From positions 62,001-126,000 of the forward strand of contig CASTSB010000004.1 in assembly GCA_949451605.1 (NCBI GenBank): a stretch of 64,000 bases of DNA, read 5' to 3'. Made by a program: the position numbers and the translations under genes. Positions 8,880 to 16,546 of this stretch are shown piece after piece. Under the pieces are notes generated by a model, which saw only the letters and a list, made by a program, of their open reading frames with translations, made no database searches and was not told the DNA's origin. Position 1 is the first letter of the stretch; each line of letters opens with the position of its first letter. Origin of the DNA: an uncultured Bacilli bacterium (GTDB lineage: Bacteria; Bacillota_I; Bacilli_A; RF39; UBA660).

Positions 8880-11119
8880 TTAGGCAATAGATACTGTTAC
8901 TCCTTCTTTACCTACATCAGTAAGTCTAGCATTAATAAAAGATTGAGCAGAAGAATCTTTTACATATATATTAATAAGAACTGGGCATTTATAAAACATA
9001 TTTGTATATGAAGTCACTGCAGAAAATGTTGAATTTTTCAAATTTAATGCTGTAAGTTTGGAACTACCATAAAACATATTTGACATATTTGTAACTTTAC
9101 TTGTATCAAAGTTACTTAGATCTAAAATTTCAAAACTGTTACCTTGGTTGAAGCACTTAAACATATCGCTCATGTTAGTAACATTAGAAGTATTAAAATT
9201 AGATAAATCAAGAGATGAGAGATTATATATACCATAAAACATACTTGACATATCGATAACTTTACTTGTATCAAAATTTGATACATCTAAACTAGTAAGT
9301 GGAGCTCCAGAAAACATGCTAGACATATTTGTTACATTTGATGTATTGAAAGTAGAAAGGTTTATACTTTTGAAACTGCTACCTGAAAACAGACTCTTCA
9401 TATTTGTAACTTGACTTGTATCAAAATTAGAGAGATCTATACTACTTATTGAAGTTCCACAGAAAAGATATGACATATCTCTAACATTTGATGTATTCCA
9501 TTTACTTACATCTATTATTTTTGAAGAACAATTCCAAAATGTTCCAGAAAGATTCACAACATTATCAGTGATAAAATTACTAACATCCAATTGTGCTTTA
9601 CATTGATAAAACATTTGACTTAAATTTTTTGCCTTGCTTGTATCAAAATTGGAAACGTCAATTATTGAAGCACTTCTACAACTATAGAAGAGGCTACCAA
9701 AAAGAGTACAATTACTAGTATTCCACTTGCTTAAATCAATAATTGTTAATGATGTACAAAGATAAAACATGTTTGATAAATTTGTAGCATTATCAGTAAT
9801 AAAAGAAGAAATATCTAGATTTGTTAATTTATTGCAATAAGAAAACATATTAGAGAAATTTGTAACTTTACTTGTATCGAATTTTTCTATTCCTATTATT
9901 TCTTCTAAAGATAAATAATTAAAGTTTGCTGATCCAAACATATATGACATGTTTGTCACTTTTTCTGTATTAAAATTACTTAAATCAATGCTTTTTATAG
10001 AAACACATTGGTAAAACATATGAGTCATATCAATTACATTACTTGTATCAAAACTTGATAAATTTATAGAACTTAAAGAAGAGCTTCCACAAAATAAATA
10101 AGACATATTTGTTACATTTGTAGTATTAAGATTTGAAAGATTCAAGGAAGTTAAACTCCTGCAATAATAAAACATTTCAAGCATATCTGTTACATTTGAT
10201 GTATTAAAATTTGAAAGATCCAAAGAAGTTAAATCATTGCAACAATAAAACATTCCACGCATACTTGTAATATTATCTGTAATTAAATTAGTTAATTCAA
10301 TATTTGTAGTTTTTGTTAAGTATCCAAATAGGCGCTTTGAATTAGGATTTGCTTGTACTCCTCCATCTTGCCCTATATATATATTTCATATAATCCATTG
10401 TTGTCTTGATCTTCTGCATATAGTTTTATACTATCTGATGAATCATGTGACACATCAAAATACTTTTTTCCACTAATTTCAATTGCTTGTTCTGAAACTT
10501 CATCATTATCTTTAAAACTGATAGATTCAATCTGATTTTTATTAATTTTAGTATTAAAATATGGTTGATTTTCATTAGCAGTATTCGATTCAACTAGGTA
10601 ACTATTAGTAAATTTTTTAAATACAAAATTTAATGTTAAATTATACGTGGTACTACTTGAATTAAATACTGTATCTTTATATTTGATAGTTAAAAGGATT
10701 GTCTTTGTAAAACCCAAAGAACATTTATTGTTTTCACATAACTTATCCCCTATGTTGTAGTCAGTAGTCATATATTCTAGATTATCTGGAAGGCCTGTAA
10801 TTGATGCTAGTTTCATCTCTTGATTTCCAGTGTTTGTTATATCAATCTCATAAGATACAGTAGAATTACTATTTGGTAAGAGAGTTCCTATTTTTATACT
10901 AGCTTTATTATAATCCTCTGAAAGTGAAGTACCACTATTAGTTACTCCATTTACTCTTATTCCTGTTATTCTTATATCTTGTTTTATACGGACATCGGCC
11001 ACTGTTCCAGTTATATTTAAAACACTATTAAAAGATGCATAAGCAAGGCTTATTGTCATTACAAACATAATAATTAATACTGAAACATTTTTACTTGTAA
11101 TTAACTTTTTTAAGTGCAT
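8880..11119 (-). pseudogene. BspA-like DUF285 repeat surface protein, split by a 2-base frameshift
   Basis: Two reading frames form one surface protein. The 5' part (11119-10373, 248 residues) has a signal/anchor (about 8-30, ending LAYASF) and a beta-rich domain. The 3' part (from 10262) is an array of ~24-residue repeats of the form LDLSNFNTSNVTDMSxMF (DUF285/BspA-like). They join at a TA tract at 10374-10384: removing two bases gives ...YEIYIGQDGGVQANPNS and an open frame through to 10262, about 745 residues in all. As written, translation stops at TAG (10373). The lesion could be phase variation, a recent mutation or a sequencing error. Repeats of this kind are often adhesins. Confidence 0.85.
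10374..10384. repeat. TA dinucleotide tract at the DUF285 frameshift
   Basis: Eleven bases of alternating T and A. Nine bases would restore the frame of the gene across it, so this is the most likely site of the 2-base change. Confidence 0.8.
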
Positions 11120-11156
11120 ATTAAACCGTCCTTTCTTTAATTATTAAAATAAGATT

Positions 11157-11738
11157 TTAAATAACATTATATTTTTCTAATTCTTTTGTTGTTAGTAAAA
11201 ACAGTTTATCAATTACTTCTTCGGTTATATAAGCTGAAGTTCTATTTTCTAATTTCTGATTTATTATTTTTTCTTTCCATTTAGATAACAATTCTTTAGA
11301 AATGTTTCTGATTTCAAAAGTTTGGTTACTATTTTTTAAACAGTTAATAACGTATAAATGATTTTTATTGTTACCAAATGTATCCATTTCTTTAGTCATA
11401 TATCTATGTGGATTTTCTACATTTAATTTTTCGATTTTTTCAATTACTTCATCATAAATATATTGATCATAGATTATATCAGTCATTATATGAATAATAT
11501 ATCCTTTTGAAAATAAAGATTTTTCTTCGTGATTATAAAAATCTATTATATTCTTTTTCCAAGTTTCTAAGTTACTGTCTCTTAGATGGGCATTCCATCT
11601 AAGGCTTTTTTCTGCAAATCCTTCTAAGTTTACTGCGTCTGGCGCGATAGAGCCAAAATAAAAATCATAATTATCTAAATAAGGATATTTATCAGATATT
11701 TTTTTAGCTACTATTTCATGTATTACTGTTGTTGGCAT
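11157..11738 (-). CDS. Zinc-dependent phospholipase C-like protein
   Basis: 193-residue protein whose N-terminus PTTVIHEIVAKKI, followed by YFGSIAPDA, a central AHLRD histidine and GYIIHIMTDIIYD, matches the histidine/aspartate pattern of the Zn-dependent PLC/S1-P1-like family. It has no signal peptide, so it may be cytoplasmic; the substrate is unknown. Its ATG overlaps the ftsW stop by one base (TAATG), so it is translated with ftsW. Confidence 0.7.
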   Translation of the reverse strand: MPTTVIHEIVAKKISDKYPYLDNYDFYFGSIAPDAVNLEGFAEKSLRWNAHLRDSNLETWKKNIIDFYNHEEKSLFSKGYIIHIMTDIIYDQYIYDEVIEKIEKLNVENPHRYMTKEMDTFGNNKNHLYVINCLKNSNQTFEIRNISKELLSKWKEKIINQKLENRTSAYITEEVIDKLFLLTTKELEKYNVI

Positions 11739-12877
11739 TAATTATTACCTTCTTTTTTAGCCATTGAGTTTTCAATACTTATTCTTTGAACTAATGTTAA
11801 TGCAGTTATGAGACATAGAGTAAAGCTTCCACCATAGCTCATAAATGGTAATGGTACTCCAGTCATTGGAATTAATCCAAATAAACCTAATAAGTTAACT
11901 GCTATATGTATAAATATATAAATGGATACACCATAGCAAATAGTTGCTCCCCTATCAGTACTAGATTTTCTTCCAATTAGTAAAATTCTCCAAAGAATAA
12001 ACATATACATAACAATTATTGCTAGTCCAGTTAAAAGGCCTAATTCTTCGATTATTATACAAAAAATAAAGTCAGTATATGGTTCTGGTAAATATAAATA
12101 TTTTTGTGTAGAATTACCTAGGCCTACTCCTGTAAGACCACCATTGTTAATTGCAATATATCCATTACAAATTTGATTACCTGTTGTTAGTAATTTTTCA
12201 CATGGACTTCCAAGATGAAGTCTTTGCTCTTGCCTATCAAGTAAAAAGCCTTTACCAGTTCCTAATAAGAAAAGAAGCGCAAGTATTACTACACCCATTC
12301 CTAAAAATATTGTTTTCAACTTTATTTTACTATTAATGGGTTGAGATAAAAATATACATGCTACAATTGAACCATAAATTATCATCGTTCCTAAATCAGG
12401 TTCTATATATATTAAAAAGGCACTAATTAAGCATATTGCTATTGGAAATAAACTTTTTACATATGTATTAAGTTTTCCTTTATTCTTTTCATAATAATAA
12501 GCAAGAAATACTATACTAATTATTTTCATAAATTCTGATGGCTGTAGTGTAAAAGGACCAATTACATACCAACTACGTGCTTGATTTCTAATAGGTGCAA
12601 ATATAGGTAGAAGTGCCTGTGCAGTTATCCCGCCAAGCATCAAAAGATAAGAAAATTTACCATACGTTTTAGAGGAAAATCTTAATATTATAGAAGATGC
12701 AATAAAGCCAATTGCTAAGAAAATTCCTTGTTTAATAAAGTAATTATAAGGACTTTTTTCTTGTGTCATATATGCTGTTACGTTGGAAGCTGAGAATATC
12801 ATTATAATTCCAAGTATAAATAAAAATATTGTAACAACTAAAAGTGGTTTATCAATATACTTGAAAATTTTCTTCAT
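11738..12877 (-). CDS. ftsW: SEDS peptidoglycan glycosyltransferase FtsW
   Basis: Polytopic membrane enzyme that polymerises lipid II during division. Family signatures are TLQPSEFMKI, EPDLGTMIIYG, LPEPYTDFIFCIIIEELG and IPMTGVPLPFMSYGGS. The LPEP-TDFIF..EELG form and the C-terminal sequence favour FtsW over RodA, and a separate RodA-like gene is at 60050. Three in-frame ATGs exist; 12877 is chosen because GAAGGG lies about 9 bases before it (12883 has too short a spacing). No partner class B PBP is nearby. Confidence 0.9.
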   Translation of the reverse strand: MKKIFKYIDKPLLVVTIFLFILGIIMIFSASNVTAYMTQEKSPYNYFIKQGIFLAIGFIASSIILRFSSKTYGKFSYLLMLGGITAQALLPIFAPIRNQARSWYVIGPFTLQPSEFMKIISIVFLAYYYEKNKGKLNTYVKSLFPIAICLISAFLIYIEPDLGTMIIYGSIVACIFLSQPINSKIKLKTIFLGMGVVILALLFLLGTGKGFLLDRQEQRLHLGSPCEKLLTTGNQICNGYIAINNGGLTGVGLGNSTQKYLYLPEPYTDFIFCIIIEELGLLTGLAIIVMYMFILWRILLIGRKSSTDRGATICYGVSIYIFIHIAVNLLGLFGLIPMTGVPLPFMSYGGSFTLCLITALTLVQRISIENSMAKKEGNN

Positions 12878-13004
12878 ATCCATCTTCCCTTCTACCTTTA
12901 ATAATAACATAATTATATAATATTTTTAAAGGGTAGATTTATTTTATTAACATTTTTTGTAAATTTACATATTTTATATTAGATTAAGTAAAGGAGGCAA
13001 GTTT

Positions 13005-13169
13005 ATGTATTACTACGGTGGTGGCACTAATTGCTGCTCTAATTATCAAGTACCATATTACCCTATGTCTTGTGGCAATACTTCTAATAATAATAACTCT
13101 ATTTACGCTATAATTTTAGTTTTATTTATTCTTTTAGTAATTGTTTTAGGTACTAGATGGGCTGCTTAA
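13005..13169 (+). CDS. YjcZ-like small membrane protein
   Basis: 54 residues with a perfect ribosome site (AAAGGAGG, 7 bases before the ATG). The N-terminal half is Tyr/Gly/Cys/Asn-rich; the C-terminal half is one membrane segment, IYAIILVLFILLVIVLG. This Gly/Cys head plus FILLVIV-type tail resembles the YjcZ family of small sporulation proteins of Bacilli. The match is by pattern only. It is transcribed away from ftsW and followed by a strong terminator, so it is a one-gene unit. Confidence 0.75.
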   Translation: MYYYGGGTNCCSNYQVPYYPMSCGNTSNNNNSIYAIILVLFILLVIVLGTRWAA

Positions 13170-13175
13170 TTTTAT

Positions 13176-13212
13176 AGATGTATAAGTTAATTCTTATACA
13201 TCTTTTCTTTTT
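13176..13212 (+). terminator. Terminator after the YjcZ-like gene
   Basis: Perfect 11-base stem AGATGTATAAG/CTTATACATCT followed by a T-rich run. Confidence 0.88.
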
Positions 13213-13241
13213 TTGACAAAATTTGTATTTTTTAGTATAAT
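13213..13241 (+). promoter_or_regulatory. Promoter of def
   Basis: TTGACA (13213-13218), 17 bases, TATAAT (13236-13241): a perfect vegetative promoter. About 70 bases of leader follow before the start codon, including a small ACTTT/AAAGT hairpin. Confidence 0.85.
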
Positions 13242-13315
13242 ATACCTGCTTTTAATGGAGACTTTAAAAACCAAAGTTTTAGTGATAAAATATTAGTTGA
13301 AGCGAGGCCGTATAT

Positions 13316-13864
13316 ATGTTAAAAATGAAAGATATATTAGATGAAAAAGATAAAAGATTAAGACTGGTAAGTAAAGATGTAGAATTTCCTCTTTCTGAAA
13401 AAGAGAAAAAAACAATTGAAGAAATGATTGAGTTTTTAAGAAATAGTCAAATACCAGAGCTTAGTGAAAAATATGATTTACGCCCAGGAATGGGTCTTTC
13501 AGCAATTCAGCTTGGTATAGCAAAAAGATATTTTGTAGTTGTTAATGAATTAGATCCAGGTGAATTTGAAACCTATGTCTTAATTAATCCAAAAATCATT
13601 AGTAATTCAGTAGAAAAGATTTATGTTGAAGCTGGTGAAGGCTGTCTTAGTGTTAATCGTGATGTTGATGGAATTATTCCAAGATATGCAAGAGTTACAA
13701 TGGAAGGATATGACATAGAAGGAAGAAAAATTCATGTACGTGCAAGAGAAGAACTTGCAATTTGTTTCCAACATGAAATGGATCATTTAAATGGAATTTT
13801 ATTTATGGATCATATAGATAAGAAAAATCCATTTAAGGATAAAGATATTTATAGAGCTATATAA
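13316..13864 (+). CDS. def: Peptide deformylase
   Basis: Removes the formyl group from nascent proteins. All three metal/active-site motifs are present: GMGLSAIQLG (motif I; the usual AA is SA), EGCLS (motif II, Cys ligand) and QHEMDHLNG (motif III, HExxH). The length of 182 and the insertions fit the long Gram-positive (type 2) form. It has its own promoter and terminator. Confidence 0.95.
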   Translation: MLKMKDILDEKDKRLRLVSKDVEFPLSEKEKKTIEEMIEFLRNSQIPELSEKYDLRPGMGLSAIQLGIAKRYFVVVNELDPGEFETYVLINPKIISNSVEKIYVEAGEGCLSVNRDVDGIIPRYARVTMEGYDIEGRKIHVRAREELAICFQHEMDHLNGILFMDHIDKKNPFKDKDIYRAI

Positions 13865-13868
13865 AATG

Positions 13869-13903
13869 AAAGTAACAGAACTAATAAGTCTGTTACTTTT
13901 TTA
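13869..13903 (+). terminator. Terminator of def
   Basis: AAAGTAACAG/CTGTTACTTT stem with a following T-run on the plus strand. Confidence 0.88.
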
Positions 13904-13905
13904 TT

Positions 13906-14565
13906 CTATGAAGAAGCTGATGAAAACAAGAATTCTGCATCACCTATTTCTATATCAAATGAGCCATCTGCTCTAGCACTTCCTTCATATTTTATATCAA
14001 TATAAAGCCAAAGATTTGATCCTTTTAGAATCTTTTCATTTAAGTTATTATTGTTAATAGCATACGACATTGTGTTATTATTCCCTCTAAAAGCTAATGT
14101 TACTTTTATATTTTTACATACAGCTTGCACTAATGCATCTGTTGCGCCATTCCTTGCTGTACACTTTATGCTGGAATTTGAATCACCAATCTTTAATACA
14201 GCACCTTTAAAATATGCAGCTATTAATCCTGTATTATGTGCATAAAAATAATAGTGGGCATTTTCGCTAGGTGCAGAAAAAGTTACATTTATATTAGCTA
14301 TAGATGACTTATTTTCTTAATTTGAAATTGTGGTAGTTGTTGCAGAAACATTATTTCCAAAAGTAGATGGTTGCATTGGCATTTCATTTTCGTTATAAAT
14401 TAATCCTGAGATTGTAATCTGGAAATTATCTGAATTTGGTGTAATATTAGTTTGCGATTTAATATTTAATGTATTAGAAAAAGTAGCAAACCCTATAGTT
14501 AGTCCACCTATTATCATAACTAGTATTCCTATTTTTACCATTTTCTTTTGATATAAAGTTTTCAT
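13906..14565 (-). pseudogene. Exported-family protein (copy A), broken by one stop codon
   Basis: Member of a family found five times in this window. The N-terminus has a membrane/signal segment ending GFATFSNTLNIKSQTNI and then PNSDNFQI. The frame is interrupted by a single TAA at 14317-14319 and stays open without another stop to 13906. The downstream part carries the family motifs CTARNGATDALVQAVC and ARADGSFDIEI. With one codon read through, the protein would be about 219 residues, close to the 225 and 231 of the intact copies. Either a recent nonsense mutation or a sequence error. The function of the family is unknown. Confidence 0.82.
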
Positions 14566-14618
14566 ATTATCACCCTGATGTATAATTATATATAAAAAAA
14601 ATATTTATAAGCAATTAG

Positions 14619-14654
14619 AAAACACTATATGACTTATCGACCATCTAGTGTTTT
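14619..14654 (-). terminator. Hairpin at the end of the second DHH gene
   Basis: AAAACACTA/TAGTGTTTT stem that includes the last codons of the gene. The T-run is only four bases long. Confidence 0.6.
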
Positions 14655-15686
14655 ACTTTTGTGCTTGCATTTTAAATAATTTTGTACTCTTTCCGATATT
14701 TTTTCTTCTACATCAAATACAGTAGCCGAAGAAGTTCTTGCTCCTGCACTAGTTCTATTACCTCCTCCATCTAATCCGACTATAGTGGAAAGTATTTCTG
14801 ATACATCAATATCACATTTACTTCGACCACTAACTGTTATTACATCAGGAGTAGTATAGCCTATTGAAAATGCAGCTTCTGCTTTAGTACTTAATAATTC
14901 ATCTGCTGCTATTGCTAATTCTTCTCTTAAATATTGTTCCGTTGGAGAAGTTCTATTAAGTGTAAAAGCAACATGTCTTTCTGATTCATCTGCTCCTAAC
15001 TGTCTAATTACAGTATTATTAATTACCAAGTTTTTAATCTTTTCATTATGTTCAAATCCAATTGATAGAAGTTTTTGAATAACTGTTGGACTTGCTCCAT
15101 GTGCAATCAAGTCCTGGATTACTTTATTAGTAGTATCTGTAACTTTATTTTGAAATTTATTAGTATCTAGTGCTATACCTGTTAAGAGAAAACTGGCTAA
15201 TTGTTGAGTTAAAATACTAGGTTCTGTTAGAAGAATAGTTTCGGCTACTATTTCAGAAGCGCTTGATGCATCTAAATCAATATATTTATAAGGAGTTTTA
15301 ACAGTAGATGCAGAAGCATTATGATGATCAATTATTACCGTTGTATCAAATCTATTATTGTCTTCTCCTAATGAAATCATATTAGATTTATTTACATCTG
15401 TAAGAATAAGAAGAGATGCCTCATCAATTAAAGATAAAGCTATTTCTCTATTAATAATATTATATCTTTTAGCGACGCCATTTTTTATTTTTCTTACTCC
15501 AACTGGCATTTCGGTATCATTTATTACAATGTATGCTTCTTTCCCCAAAAAAGATGATAAAGCCTGGAGACCAATAGCTGATGAAAGTGCATCATAGTCT
15601 GGATAATCATGACCTACAATAAATACTTTTGATGAAGTTGGAATTAATTGTTCTAAAGCTTTTTGAATTATTCTTACATCTTTCAT
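14634..15686 (-). CDS. DHH/DHHA1 phosphoesterase, paralogue of the gene at 7781
   Basis: Soluble phosphoesterase with GHDYPDYDALSSAIG, LILTDVN, IDHHNA and a DHHA1-type end, SGRSKCDIDVSEIL then GGGNRTSAGARTSS. As in the paralogue at 7781, GGGH has become GGGN and there is no membrane or sensory part. The two proteins align over their full length, so one arose by duplication. The start at 15686 is chosen because AGGAG lies 8 bases before it; an ATG two codons earlier is too close to the ribosome site. Confidence 0.8.
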   Translation of the reverse strand: MKDVRIIQKALEQLIPTSSKVFIVGHDYPDYDALSSAIGLQALSSFLGKEAYIVINDTEMPVGVRKIKNGVAKRYNIINREIALSLIDEASLLILTDVNKSNMISLGEDNNRFDTTVIIDHHNASASTVKTPYKYIDLDASSASEIVAETILLTEPSILTQQLASFLLTGIALDTNKFQNKVTDTTNKVIQDLIAHGASPTVIQKLLSIGFEHNEKIKNLVINNTVIRQLGADESERHVAFTLNRTSPTEQYLREELAIAADELLSTKAEAAFSIGYTTPDVITVSGRSKCDIDVSEILSTIVGLDGGGNRTSAGARTSSATVFDVEEKISERVQNYLKCKHKSKTLDGR

Positions 15687-15746
15687 AAACATTTCTCCTC
15701 TAAAATTTGATATTTATTATACCTCAAATTATTTATAATGTGATAT

Positions 15747-15786
15747 AAAAAAATAAAAACATATAAAGTAATTAATGCTTTATATG
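15747..15786 (-). terminator. Terminator after exported-family copy B
   Basis: CATATAAAG/CTTTATATG stem followed on the minus strand by a long T-rich run. Confidence 0.8.
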
Positions 15787-15793
15787 CTATAAA

Positions 15794-16466
15794 TTAAATT
15801 TTAGGTTCGATTGAATCAAATATCATTTCAATATCTCCAAATTGAACTTCAAATGGTCCATCTACATAAATATCAGTATAAGTTAATGTGATAGAAAGTC
15901 GAACATGACTATTCTTTAAAATAGCGTATTCTTTTTTATTAAACGTTGCACTATAAGGATAAGCAACTGGCCCCATTAAATCTCTAATTCCCGTCATTAC
16001 TTTTATTTTTTCACAAGATTGTTGAACTATCAGTAGTCCCCTCTCCTGCAATACATTTTTTAGATACTGACTCTCCATCAATATTTTTAAAATTTATTTT
16101 TTTTAAATAGGCTGTCAGTTCTCCAATATTATGGATATAAAAATAATAATATAATTGATCAGAAGAAGGTTTAGTAAACCTAACATTGATGCCTGAAATA
16201 GTAGGATTTGCTTTTGAATGATCTATTGAAGCAAAAGAGGCATAACTTACATTACTAGTAAGTTGGCTAGCAGCAACTGAATCAGTCTTTACTTCTGTTT
16301 CTTATGATGAAAATACGACTTTAAAATTCGATGGATTAGGTTTTACAGTTGTACTTGATTTAATATTTAATGTATTAGAAAAAGCTGCAAAACCAATAGT
16401 TAGTCCACTTATTATCATTACTAATAATCATAGTCTGATCATCTTCTTTTGTCTTATTGTTCTCAT
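15794..16466 (-). pseudogene. Exported-family protein (copy B), several lesions
   Basis: It starts MRTIRQKK like copy C and keeps the family sequence GLTIGFAAFSNTLNIKSSTTVKPNPSNF. The frame has TGA at codon 13 and TAA after VVFSS. A frameshift falls near 16015, between KKCIAGEGTTDSS and QQSCEKI. The C-terminal end (DGPFEVQFGDIEMIF) survives in another frame as a 95-residue ORF. It retains its ribosome site and terminator. Clearly dead, and older than copy A by the number of lesions. Confidence 0.88.
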
Positions 16467-16518
16467 ATATACACCTCTACTATAATAAATTATATCAAAT
16501 AAATTTTTTTTATAGCAA

Positions 16519-16546
16519 TCAAAAAAGCTAGAATTTATCTAGCTTA
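16519..16546 (-). terminator. Terminator of smc
   Basis: AAGCTAG/CTAGCTT stem at the stop codon followed by TTTTTT on the minus strand. Confidence 0.8.

Noticed and set aside
16428-16431. In-frame TGA in copy B read as Trp (recoded genetic code)
   Set aside because: TGA ends the 68-residue ORF and the 203-residue T7SS gene at overlapping start sites, Trp is written TGG elsewhere, and copy B also has a TAA and a frameshift.
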